The translations under genes were made by a program, and so were the position numbers. Positions 1 to 7,386 of a DNA stretch of 64,000 nucleotides are shown here, piece after piece. The notes below the pieces were generated by a model. The model was not told the DNA's origin and did not search any database. It saw nothing but the letters and a program-made list of their open reading frames with translations. This DNA comes from CAYNWH01 sp964400885 (GTDB lineage: Bacteria; Patescibacteriota; Patescibacteriia; CAIXNZ01), in contig CAYNWH010000003.1 of assembly GCA_964400885.1 (NCBI GenBank), forward strand, positions 1 through 64,000. The letters run 5' to 3'. Numbering within the stretch: the stretch's first letter is position 1; each line of letters starts with the position of its first letter.

Positions 1-133
1 TTTCCAGCACCTTAATGAGTAATAACCCACAAGCACATGCAAGCAGATTGGCAGCATACTGCCAATCACCAGCAAACATTGCCGCCACACCAGTTATAAC
101 AAAAAGACAAACCAAAATCATTCCTGTTTTCAC
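1..133 (-). CDS. Small membrane protein, 3' part cut off by window edge
   Basis: The minus-strand frame opens with GTG at 133 (or ATG at 121) and stays open to the window edge, giving at least 44 residues. The visible part begins MKTGMILVCLFVITG and is strongly hydrophobic, with a second hydrophobic stretch rich in Leu, Ala and Cys, so one or two membrane segments are likely. The GTG is preferred because a strong SD site (AAAGGAGG, complement of 140-147) lies about 5-7 bases upstream, whereas the ATG is about 18 away. The 5' leader has a hairpin (151-175) and a good promoter (205-233). No family is recognised. Confidence 0.5.
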   Translation of the reverse strand, partial: MKTGMILVCLFVITGVAAMFAGDWQYAANLLACACGLLLIKVLE

Positions 134-150
134 CTTTTCCCTCCTTTCAC

Positions 151-175
151 CCTCCATAGCTTTATGCGTAGGAGG
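151..175 (-). repeat. Leader hairpin, CCTCC...GGAGG, member of a hairpin repeat family
   Basis: Inverted repeat CCTCC (151-155) and GGAGG (171-175) lies between the promoter and SD of the gene at 133. Its core (…AAAGCTATGG…) resembles hairpins at 10913-10941, 42846-42870, 58314-58339 and 35531-35556, which share a CCNCC…AAGC…GGNGG pattern. Confidence 0.6.
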
Positions 176-204
176 ACCCTTTCAATGTACCTTTTAAATA
201 TTAA

Positions 205-233
205 ATAATAACACTTTTCAATATTAGTGTCAA
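205..233 (-). promoter_or_regulatory. Sigma-70 type promoter for the gene at 133
   Basis: On the minus strand TTGACA (complement of 228-233) and TATTAT (complement of 205-210) are separated by exactly 17 bases. It is divergent from the plus-strand promoter at 261-289. Confidence 0.7.
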
Positions 234-238
234 TAATC

Positions 239-252
239 CCGACAAATGTCGG
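239..252. promoter_or_regulatory. Candidate operator between divergent promoters
   Basis: CCGACAAATGTCGG, a 6-bp dyad with a 2-bp centre, lies between the -35 boxes of the two divergent promoters (228-233 and 261-266). The adjacent TrmB-like regulator is the obvious candidate ligand, but this is inference from position and symmetry. Confidence 0.4.
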
Positions 253-260
253 TCAAAGTA

Positions 261-289
261 TTGACATTTTAGTTTGGATATGCTATAAT
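261..289 (+). promoter_or_regulatory. Sigma-70 type promoter for the TrmB-like gene
   Basis: TTGACA (261-266), 17-bp spacer ending in TGC (extended -10), TATAAT (284-289). A perfect consensus pair, leaving a roughly 110-nt leader before the ATG at 408. Confidence 0.75.
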
Positions 290-407
290 TAGAATGTCAA
301 TAATTATAACAAAATACTAAGAAATAATAAGCCACAAAAACATAATCACGAAAGCCACGAAAATTTTAGTGTGTTTAGTGATAAAAATTTAGTGGTTCAA
401 CAAACAT

Positions 408-1145
408 ATGAGTTTAAACGAACAAATTCAATCACTCGGCCTAAACGAAAAAGAAGCCAAAATCTATTTAGCTTCCCTGGAATTAGGCTTAACCACCATT
501 CAAAATATTGCTAAAAAAGCCCAGATTAAACGTTCCACAGTTTATGAAATCATGGAAAACTTAATCAAACAAAACCTGATTACTGTCGTGCCTAAAGGTA
601 AAAAACGTTATTTTCTAGCAGCTGAACCAGCTAAATTAGCTGAATTAATCAGTCAAAAACAGGCAACTTTAACTAAAATGCTGCCCGAACTGGAAGCTTT
701 AAGCAAAGTCTCCCCTGTTAAACCTAAAATCCGTTTTTATGAAGGTGAAGAAGGCATTAAAACAGTTTATGCTGATACGCTTAAAGAAGAAGCGGAAATT
801 CTGGCTTTTGTTTCAGTTTCTGCTGCCTATAAATCTCCGGTAATTGATTATTTAACCAAACAATACGTGACCCAAAGATCAGAAAAAAGAATCATGGCCA
901 AAGTTATTGCCCCTGATTCTTCTGTGGCTAAAGAATACAAAAAACGTGATGAAAAAGAATACAGGCAGACAAAACTAGTTTCGGAAAAAGATTATCCTTT
1001 TTCCATTGAGATTAATGTTTATGGCAATAAGGTCGCTTTCATCTCTTATAAACCCAATGAATTAATGGCCGTGATTATTGAATCCAAAGAAATTGCCAAA
1101 ACCATGGGCTTAATCCATAAATTTTTCTGGAAAAACGCCAAATAA
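408..1145 (+). CDS. TrmB-like winged-helix transcriptional regulator
   Basis: The 245-residue protein starts with a TrmB-type winged helix (about residues 1-75): a GLNEKEAKIYLA first helix, then AKKAQIKRSTVYEIMENL as the turn and recognition helix. A short charged linker (~80-110) leads to a C-terminal region (~110-245) resembling the phospholipase-D-like ligand domain of small TrmB relatives, including RFYEGEEGIKTVYAD. In archaea and bacteria this family regulates sugar or general metabolism; the effector here cannot be read. It has its own consensus promoter and a dyad at 239-252 that could be its autoregulatory site, and it diverges from a small membrane gene. It ends at a terminator shared with the convergent methyltransferase gene. 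The family call is firm, the regulon unknown. Confidence 0.85.
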   Translation: MSLNEQIQSLGLNEKEAKIYLASLELGLTTIQNIAKKAQIKRSTVYEIMENLIKQNLITVVPKGKKRYFLAAEPAKLAELISQKQATLTKMLPELEALSKVSPVKPKIRFYEGEEGIKTVYADTLKEEAEILAFVSVSAAYKSPVIDYLTKQYVTQRSEKRIMAKVIAPDSSVAKEYKKRDEKEYRQTKLVSEKDYPFSIEINVYGNKVAFISYKPNELMAVIIESKEIAKTMGLIHKFFWKNAK

Positions 1146-1234
1146 AAAAGACAGAATTGTATAACCGTAGAGACACGCCATGGCGTGTCTCTACATGATT
1201 ACATAATCAAATATCGCACAATTCTGTCTTTTTT
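1144..1234. terminator. Bidirectional terminator with a 28-bp palindrome in its loop
   Basis: The outer 17-bp stem (AAAAAAGACAGAATTGT, 1144-1160, with its complement 1218-1234) gives A- and T-runs on both strands, suiting the two convergent genes. Its long loop holds the perfect palindrome at 1167-1194, which looks like a later insertion. Confidence 0.8.
1167..1194. repeat. Perfect 28-bp palindrome beginning GTAG
   Basis: It begins GTAGAGACACGCC and reads as its own complement across 28 bp. It starts with the GTAG tetranucleotide typical of REP units recognised by RAYT transposases and sits alone inside the terminator loop. Confidence 0.75.
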
Positions 1235-3146
1235 ATTTTTTCTTCAAAACCGCCAATTCGTATTGGTTCTGCTCATCCATAAACGATCTTACAACTGCCA
1301 AATCAGCGCTCTGCGCTAATTGGCCTAATTCGCCAATATTATATTTCTGAGAAACAAAAATTGTTAAATTTTCTCCTTGCTTAAATTCAATACCTCGAAC
1401 ATTCAAATTTTCTTTAACTTTAATAATAACTTTAATCTGTCTAGCTGTTTCATCAGGCACAAAGCTTAATTCCACTTTATCTTTAGGAAACCCCAAACTT
1501 TCCACTGTGGCTAAAACAAATTCCCGACCCTTAGGATTTTCATACATTTTTAAAGTTTTTTGCAAATCTGTTTTTAAATGAACACCAACCAGCAAACAAT
1601 CTTCTTCGCTCATAGCTTGTCCAATATTATGCAAAGTATTTCTTTGCCAATTCGCATCACCATTACCAAGAGTACTCCCCAGCAATGTAAGAAATTTATT
1701 GCCAGGCTTTAACTTGCCAGCTAAAGGTTTTTCAAAATCTAAAATTAGGCCTTTGACTTCCACTTGGGGATTATTAATATTAGCCGAAGCCGCAAAAATC
1801 ATAGCAGGATTAATATCTATTGGAACATATTCTACTTGTTTCTTCGTTTTTAATTGTTCATTTAACAAAGGAATAACTTTTAAAGCATTAGCCGCGCCCA
1901 AATCAATGATTGTCCTGTTTTGTAAATATGGATCTAAAGCTGCAAGGTTTTGTTCAATTAATTGCAGTTCAATATTGCCTAACTGGTATTCCGGGGATTT
2001 TAAAATTTCTAAAAATTTTCTCGCACCCTGGCCATAATAAAAAATTTTCTCATCAAATCGCCTGTTTTGCAAACCATTAATAATCTCGTGTTCTCTTTCC
2101 GCTTCAATCTGTTGAGAAATTTCTGTGTTAACCTGAAATTTAGTATCAATATATTCTGGATTAATTGCTTCATCAGTAAAACAATGCTGCTTAACGTATT
2201 TTTTCAAATGTTCAAAAACTTGCCTGGTAACTTGGATATAATATAATTTGTCCATTCTGGTTGCCACGCCAACAGGAATTCTAGCATGAGCAGCCTCACC
2301 TTTATGATGCGGCTGATAATAAATATTATATTCGGGCACATGAGCGCTGACATAAGTGTCCAAACCTATTTTATCACCCTGATTTTGCACAATTTCCGGC
2401 ACTTCTATATCTGCCCAAGATCCGGAAACCACCCGATTAATATTCTGGTGCCAATATAATTCAATACTATAATCTCTTTCCCTGGCTTCTTCCTTAGTCT
2501 GATAAACATAAGCTTTCCATTCCATAGTAACAGGTTTTGCGCCGAATAAAGGACCGTCAATAACCAATTCGCCTTCAATCTTTTCTATATCCGCCCGCTC
2601 TTTTTCTTTACGGCCATAAAGATCATAATATCCACGATCTAAATTTTTTTCAAATGAAGATATCATTTCACCATAAGGTTTTTTTTGAATGCTTTTTATT
2701 TCAATATCCAAAAGCCGAAAATCAGCAAAAGATTCAAAACCTCTTTTTTTCATTTCTTTTAAAGCTTTTTTCCTGCGGTAAATATTGATAAATGAATCTG
2801 CTAAATTTTGACTTGGTTCATAGTTTAATAATTCCATAAATGAAGATTCTTTTTCTTTCATTGTTTCATTAACATTAACTAAACCTCTCCACATTTTTTG
2901 ATACCAGGGAATTTTTACCTCTTTTTCAGTAGTCTGTTTGATTTGAGGTTCTTCTTCAACTTCTGCGCCAGCTAAATACTCGTGAATTGCTGCCAGTTTT
3001 GTTTCTTCTGCTGGCGTTAACTCATGATTTGGCGCTTTGTGTTTTTTTGCCAATAATAATCTAGCAGATTCTGCAAGATCTTTTTTCGTTAACTTTTTTT
3101 CTGATTCAACTGGTTGCTTTTTAATTTGTGGCATTTTTTCAGACAT
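1233..3146 (-). CDS. EgtD-like SAM-dependent methyltransferase with a long N-terminal extension
   Basis: The 637-residue protein is read from ATG at 3146; the frame is open further upstream, but that part looks like non-coding AT-rich leader. The C-terminal ~230 residues resemble the EgtD/histidine-specific methyltransferase family: SAM motif I IIDLGAANALKV at about residue 412, an acidic motif YVPIDINP, and the family-typical LLGSTLGN near 490. About 380 residues precede it; the segment around 20-60 is lysine-rich and charged, and the remainder has no recognised domain. EgtD proteins trimethylate histidine for ergothioneine, and fungal relatives methylate tryptophan derivatives. No egtB-like partner is nearby, so the substrate is open. 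It is convergent with the TrmB-like gene and shares its terminator. Confidence 0.7.
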   Translation of the reverse strand: MSEKMPQIKKQPVESEKKLTKKDLAESARLLLAKKHKAPNHELTPAEETKLAAIHEYLAGAEVEEEPQIKQTTEKEVKIPWYQKMWRGLVNVNETMKEKESSFMELLNYEPSQNLADSFINIYRRKKALKEMKKRGFESFADFRLLDIEIKSIQKKPYGEMISSFEKNLDRGYYDLYGRKEKERADIEKIEGELVIDGPLFGAKPVTMEWKAYVYQTKEEARERDYSIELYWHQNINRVVSGSWADIEVPEIVQNQGDKIGLDTYVSAHVPEYNIYYQPHHKGEAAHARIPVGVATRMDKLYYIQVTRQVFEHLKKYVKQHCFTDEAINPEYIDTKFQVNTEISQQIEAEREHEIINGLQNRRFDEKIFYYGQGARKFLEILKSPEYQLGNIELQLIEQNLAALDPYLQNRTIIDLGAANALKVIPLLNEQLKTKKQVEYVPIDINPAMIFAASANINNPQVEVKGLILDFEKPLAGKLKPGNKFLTLLGSTLGNGDANWQRNTLHNIGQAMSEEDCLLVGVHLKTDLQKTLKMYENPKGREFVLATVESLGFPKDKVELSFVPDETARQIKVIIKVKENLNVRGIEFKQGENLTIFVSQKYNIGELGQLAQSADLAVVRSFMDEQNQYELAVLKKK

Positions 3147-3392
3147 ATTAACTAAATTATACCAGCAAAATAAAAAAATAAACAACAAGTCTGAGCCTAA
3201 AATTTGAAATGTTTTAAAATAAAGAATGCAAATTTCGTAATTCGGCATTCAAAGGTCAATCAGTAACATTAATAATTTTCTAACGTTATTTCAATTATAA
3301 TATTTTCACCAGTCTAACTTGACAAAATTAACAAAAAATTGCATTTCTATATCTAAAATTCTTTAAAAATTAAAATTCCAAGTGAATCTAAC

Positions 3393-3421
3393 TTGACAAA
3401 ATTTTGATATTTTGCTAAGGT
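3393..3421 (+). promoter_or_regulatory. Probable promoter for the GC-rich lipoprotein
   Basis: TTGACA (3393-3398), 17-bp spacer ending in TGC, then TAAGGT. The -10 is imperfect, but the spacing and the extended TGC match other promoters here. A better-looking TATAAT at 3424-3429 is too far from the -35. Confidence 0.45.
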
Positions 3422-3502
3422 AATATAATCTTAAAAAAGGAGGTGTTTTTTTAAATAAATATATAAGGTAAAGGTAAAGGGTTAGGCAAAAACAGGAAAA
3501 AC

Positions 3503-3518
3503 CCTGCTTTCGGGCAGG
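3503..3518 (+). other. Leader hairpin upstream of the lipoprotein SD
   Basis: CCTGC (3503-3507) and GCAGG (3514-3518) form a short stem with a TTTCGG loop. It lies 23 bases upstream of AAAGGAG (3541-3547), which is 9 bases from the ATG at 3557. Confidence 0.5.
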
Positions 3519-3556
3519 CAAAATCAACCCCAAAAGGAAGAAAGGAGAAAAGGAAC

Positions 3557-4618
3557 ATGAAAAGGAAAGTATTCTCGTTCTTGGCAACCCTGATGCTCGT
3601 CATCGGCTTCGTGGCCTGCTCCGGCGGCTCGGGCAGCGACTCCTCCGCCATCGGAGAATCCCCGGCAGTCAATCCCAGCAATCCCAAAGACATGGTGGAC
3701 ATCACGGTCGGCATCCCCTATCCCGGGGACGGAAACATGCACGCGAACCTGGTCACGCCCGGCGTACCGCCCGGCACCATCGCCGTCTTCGGCACCATCG
3801 AGGACCGTACCTGTTACGACCCGTTCGCGGGCTGCGCAGTGGACAGGACCGGCCAGGTGGTCGGCGGCGTTCTGCAGATCAATTACACGGTACCGGCCAA
3901 CACCAACCTGCACATCGCCTACGGCCTCGACAACCAGCTGCGTTTCGACGGCATTACCATTAACGGCACCGGGCTTTACAACCTCGCGGCGCCGGACGGC
4001 ACGGCCGTCACCAACATCGGTCTCCTGGGCACCGCGCCCAACCAGTATGGCGTAGCCTGTTTCATTGTGAACAGGGACGAGGCGGGTAACGTCTCGGTCC
4101 ACGGCAACGCCAACTGCGACCAAACCCCGTATCGTCTGAGAATCAGGGTCACCGGCGACAACAACGCCAACGGAGCATTCGACATGCCCTTCGACGACAC
4201 CTTGGTGCCGTTGACGGGCGCTCAGGCCGGCGAAGAGTACAGGTATCAGACCTCGCTCTGGCTCGACCCCATGCCCGGCAGCGTCTGGCAGCAGCTCGTC
4301 TGGGACCCGGCCACCACGTCCTACAGCGAAACCTATTACTCGGTGCTCGCCGGCCAGGCCATGTGGTTCGGCATCCACAACCCCTGTCGCGACCCGCTCG
4401 CTCCGGCCGGCTGTTACGAACCCCGCTTCGGCGTCTGGGCCGATGTCATGCCCTTTGGCGGCGGCGCGGTTCAGTGTCAGACGAACCTGGTCCATTATGA
4501 GGACACGGACACGGGCACTGGAGTATGGGTGGTCGCTCTGACCGACGGGATCAACCCCGGCACCAACTGCATCATGCAAGGCACCGACACCCGCGGCATC
4601 GTCGTTTCCGGCCCCTAA
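3557..4618 (+). CDS. GC-rich secreted lipoprotein of unknown function
   Basis: The 353-residue protein starts MKRKVFSFLATLMLVIGF followed by a lipobox (VAC, Cys 21) and a Gly/Ser-rich linker, so it should be exported and lipid-anchored. The mature part is rich in Gly, Asn, Asp, Thr and Pro with several Cys, including pairs such as CYDPFAGC and CRDPLAPAGC, suggesting a disulfide-stabilised beta structure. No known domain was recognised. Its base composition is strikingly GC-rich with C/G at third positions, unlike every neighbour, while its leader and promoter are AT-rich as in the host. It is flanked by its own promoter, hairpin leader, strong SD and strong terminator, so it forms a free-standing unit. 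Recent transfer is likely; function unknown. Confidence 0.75.
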   Translation: MKRKVFSFLATLMLVIGFVACSGGSGSDSSAIGESPAVNPSNPKDMVDITVGIPYPGDGNMHANLVTPGVPPGTIAVFGTIEDRTCYDPFAGCAVDRTGQVVGGVLQINYTVPANTNLHIAYGLDNQLRFDGITINGTGLYNLAAPDGTAVTNIGLLGTAPNQYGVACFIVNRDEAGNVSVHGNANCDQTPYRLRIRVTGDNNANGAFDMPFDDTLVPLTGAQAGEEYRYQTSLWLDPMPGSVWQQLVWDPATTSYSETYYSVLAGQAMWFGIHNPCRDPLAPAGCYEPRFGVWADVMPFGGGAVQCQTNLVHYEDTDTGTGVWVVALTDGINPGTNCIMQGTDTRGIVVSGP

Positions 4619-4640
4619 CCCTGGGCACCTTTACCTCAAA

Positions 4641-4680
4641 ACCCCGTTCCGACATACGTCGGAACGGGGTTTCTTTTTTT
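4641..4680 (+). terminator. Strong intrinsic terminator after the lipoprotein gene
   Basis: A 13-bp perfect stem (4641-4653 with 4658-4670, loop ATAC) is followed by a T-rich run to 4680. Confidence 0.9.
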
Positions 4681-4725
4681 ATTTAAAAATATTCCTATCA
4701 CTAATAACTATTAACAAATAGCTAA

Positions 4726-5988
4726 TTACTTAGTATTCAATAATTCCACTGCTTTATCCAATTGCGGATCCTTATCATTATTAAAGTCTTCATCAGTCAA
4801 TTCCACTGGCACGTCAGGATCAATACCAACCTGATCAATTGTATTTTGGTGAGGCGTTAACCATTCAGCAATAGTTAATTTTAAAGAAGAACCATCGCGC
4901 AAAGGAAACAATGTCTGCACAGAACCTTTGCCAAAAGTTGTTTCTCCGACTAAAGCCGCCAAGCCATAATCTTTTAACGCACCAGCTAAAATTTCTGAGC
5001 CAGAAGCACTGCCTTTATTAATTAAAACTACAGTAGAAAAATCTTTTAACCTAGCCTGGCCCTGAGCCTCATGGGCTGTTAATTCACCAGTTGCTGATTT
5101 TTCATAAACCACAACCCCATCTTCTACCCATTCACTAGCCACTGCCACAGCAGTGTCTAAATAGCCGCCAGGATTGTTGCGCAAATCAAGAATAATACCT
5201 TTAGGATTTTTACTTATAATTTCCATTACTGCCTGGTTAAAATCATCCAGAGTATCTTCATTAAAATAACGCAGTTCCAAGTGCACAATATTATTATCTA
5301 ACATGGTCCATTTAACGCTTTGAATTCTTATTTTATCTCTGGTGATTTTAAAATCCTGCAAATTTTCTAAACCATCGCGGCCAATAGTTAAAACAACTTC
5401 AGTCCTTTGAGGACCGCGAATCTTGCTCACTGCATAATCCAAACTAATGCCAGTTGTATCCTCGCCATCAATAGCATAAACTTTATCACCGCTACGCAAA
5501 CCAGCCTGTTCAGCCGGTGAATCAGGCAAAGGCGCCACAATAGTTAAACGATCATTTTTTATGGCTATTTCCGCGCCAATACCTTCAAAAGATCCTTTTA
5601 ATTCCTGGGTAAATTCCTGGGTAGTCTGAGGATCAAAAAAGACCGAATGCGGATCGCCTAAAGAAGCCACACTGCCGGCCAAAGCCCCATAAAGCAGTTT
5701 TGTCTCATTAACCGGCTGTTTAACATAGTTTTCTTCTATGGTTTGCCAAACATCCCAAAAAATATCAAAATTAAGATCTTGGGATAAAAATGCTGGCTCT
5801 GTATTTCTATTATAAACCTGGCCAGTACTATTACCATTAAAATTTAAAGGTAATTTATCAGCCCTATTGCCAATAATCAAACCACTAATAAAAGCAACGA
5901 TAACTACCAAAATAATTAAATAAAAATTAATAAACCGTTTAAAAAACCCCTGCTGATTATTTTTCATTTTAATAAGTGGATTATTCAT
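4726..5988 (-). CDS. S41 family C-terminal processing peptidase
   Basis: The 420-residue protein has one N-terminal membrane anchor (~20-42), a PDZ domain (~130-205, GSFEGIGAEI and AGLRSGDKVYAIDG) and an S41 protease domain (~230-395). The Ser/Lys dyad fits the GSASGSE motif (Ser 329) and FGKGSVQ (Lys 354), 25 residues apart as in Tsp/CtpA. The usual LDLRNNPGG motif is at 268-276. CtpA-type enzymes trim or degrade exported proteins from their C termini. The protein is complete and normal in length. It diverges from murA; no clear SD is present. Confidence 0.93.
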   Translation of the reverse strand: MNNPLIKMKNNQQGFFKRFINFYLIILVVIVAFISGLIIGNRADKLPLNFNGNSTGQVYNRNTEPAFLSQDLNFDIFWDVWQTIEENYVKQPVNETKLLYGALAGSVASLGDPHSVFFDPQTTQEFTQELKGSFEGIGAEIAIKNDRLTIVAPLPDSPAEQAGLRSGDKVYAIDGEDTTGISLDYAVSKIRGPQRTEVVLTIGRDGLENLQDFKITRDKIRIQSVKWTMLDNNIVHLELRYFNEDTLDDFNQAVMEIISKNPKGIILDLRNNPGGYLDTAVAVASEWVEDGVVVYEKSATGELTAHEAQGQARLKDFSTVVLINKGSASGSEILAGALKDYGLAALVGETTFGKGSVQTLFPLRDGSSLKLTIAEWLTPHQNTIDQVGIDPDVPVELTDEDFNNDKDPQLDKAVELLNTK

Positions 5989-6051
5989 ATTAATAAAAAA
6001 GATTATAAAGATATCTTAACATAAAAGGAAAAAAATTTCAAAACCCCAGAC

Positions 6052-6080
6052 TTGAAAAATTTCTTTAAATTCATTACAAT
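6052..6080 (+). promoter_or_regulatory. Promoter for murA
   Basis: TTGAAA (6052-6057), 17-bp spacer, TACAAT (6075-6080), giving a leader of about 15-20 nt before ATG 6104. Confidence 0.55.
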
Positions 6081-6103
6081 ATAATCATTAAATATCTAAC
6101 CTT

Positions 6104-7360
6104 ATGGAAAAATATATAATTAACGGCGCTAAAGAATTCTCCGGCGAAATTAAAGTCTCTGGCGCTAAAAACTTAGCGCTAAAAATACTGCCAGCTACCA
6201 TTCTCTCTAATCAGGAATGCTTGATTAATAATGTACCAGAAATTGAAGATGTGCAGAGAATGATTGAAGTTATGACAGATTTAGGCGCACAAATCAAACT
6301 TCAAAAAGAGCATCAATATCTTATCTCAACTAAGGATATTAATAAAACAACTCTTAGACCGGATTTGGTTAAAAAATTAAGAGCTTCTATTATGTTAGCC
6401 GGGCCTATGCTGGCTCGTTTTGGCGAGGTTACTCTGGCTCACCCAGGCGGCTGCGTGATTGGCCAGCGACCAATTGATCTTTTTTTAGAAGGCTTTCAAA
6501 AATTAGGGGCACAAATGATTGAAAACGGCCAAACTTATACTTTAAAAACGAAAAAATTAAAAGGTAATAAAATTGTCCTGCCTAAAATCAGTGTCACTGT
6601 AACTGAAAATTTAATGATGGCAGCCACCCTAGCTGAAGGCACAACCATAATTAAAAATGCAGCTATGGAGCCGGAAATCCCAGCCCTGGCCCAATATTTA
6701 AACCAAAACGGCGCAAAAATTAAAGGTGCTGGCACGCCAATTATAACTATAGAAGGCGTAGAAAAATTAAAAGCCAGTGAATTTAATATTATACCTGACC
6801 GCATTGAAGCTGGCACTTTTATTATATTGGGCTTAATCACTAATAGCCAAATAACTGTTAAAAATTGCGAACCTGAACATTTGGAAAATTTGCTTTATTC
6901 TCTAGGCAAAGCCCAAGCTAATTTAGAAATCGGCAAGGATTATATTAAAACTTTGCCCAGTCAGCTTAAAAGTACTAATATTACTACTCATGAATATCCC
7001 GGGTTCCCTACTGATTTACAAGCGCCATTTACTGTTTTAATGACTCAAGCCCAAGGCCTGAGTTTAATTCATGAAACAATTTTTGAAGGCCGCTTGTTTT
7101 ATACTGATATTTTAAACCAAATGGGCGCTAATATAATTATGTGCGATCCTCACCGCGTTGTGGTCATGGGTCCTACCGAACTTTATGGCCGCAGTTTAGT
7201 CAGCCCTGATTTGCGCGCTGGCATGGCCTTAATTTTAGCCGCTTTAATTGCTCAAGGCACAACTACGATTGAAAACGTCTACCAAATTAATCGCGGCTAT
7301 GAAAATATAGTAACCAAACTACAGGCTTTAGGCGCAGACATTAAACAAACCAATGAATAA
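6104..7360 (+). CDS. murA: UDP-N-acetylglucosamine 1-carboxyvinyltransferase
   Basis: The 418-residue protein matches MurA along its length. It transfers enolpyruvate from PEP to UDP-GlcNAc, the first committed step of peptidoglycan synthesis in the cytoplasm. Visible markers are the N-terminal GAKNLALKILPA substrate segment and the active-site loop PGGCVIGQRP with catalytic Cys 117, which in other enzymes is also the fosfomycin target. The C-terminal half repeats the inside-out barrel fold (DLRAGMALILAAL). It has its own promoter and is followed after 26 bases by a PEGA-domain gene on the same strand. Confidence 0.97.
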   Translation: MEKYIINGAKEFSGEIKVSGAKNLALKILPATILSNQECLINNVPEIEDVQRMIEVMTDLGAQIKLQKEHQYLISTKDINKTTLRPDLVKKLRASIMLAGPMLARFGEVTLAHPGGCVIGQRPIDLFLEGFQKLGAQMIENGQTYTLKTKKLKGNKIVLPKISVTVTENLMMAATLAEGTTIIKNAAMEPEIPALAQYLNQNGAKIKGAGTPIITIEGVEKLKASEFNIIPDRIEAGTFIILGLITNSQITVKNCEPEHLENLLYSLGKAQANLEIGKDYIKTLPSQLKSTNITTHEYPGFPTDLQAPFTVLMTQAQGLSLIHETIFEGRLFYTDILNQMGANIIMCDPHRVVVMGPTELYGRSLVSPDLRAGMALILAALIAQGTTTIENVYQINRGYENIVTKLQALGADIKQTNE

Positions 7361-7386
7361 TCACTAATGCCTAATTACTAATTTAT

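Larger units (their letters stand above)
3147..3556. other. Intergenic region: AT-rich spacer and lipoprotein leader
   Basis: It holds two copies of TCTAACTTGACAAAATT (about 3314-3330 and 3387-3403), a promoter at 3393-3421, an orphan SD-like AAAGGAGGTG near 3437-3446 with no good start after it, a hairpin at 3503-3518, and the SD of the gene at 3557. No convincing gene is seen on either strand. Confidence 0.6.

Noticed and set aside
15..197. Plus-strand 60-residue frame at the left edge
   Set aside because: It runs antisense to the better supported minus-strand gene (≤133) and its SD, hairpin and promoter region; no SD or promoter of its own.
1233..3248. Start of the EgtD-like protein at 3248
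   Set aside because: The first 34 residues are hydrophobic, AT-rich leader translation; ATG 3146 gives a normal charged N terminus.
3524..4579. Long minus-strand frame opposite the GC-rich lipoprotein
   Set aside because: High GC makes long antisense frames by chance; the plus strand has promoter, SD, lipobox and terminator.
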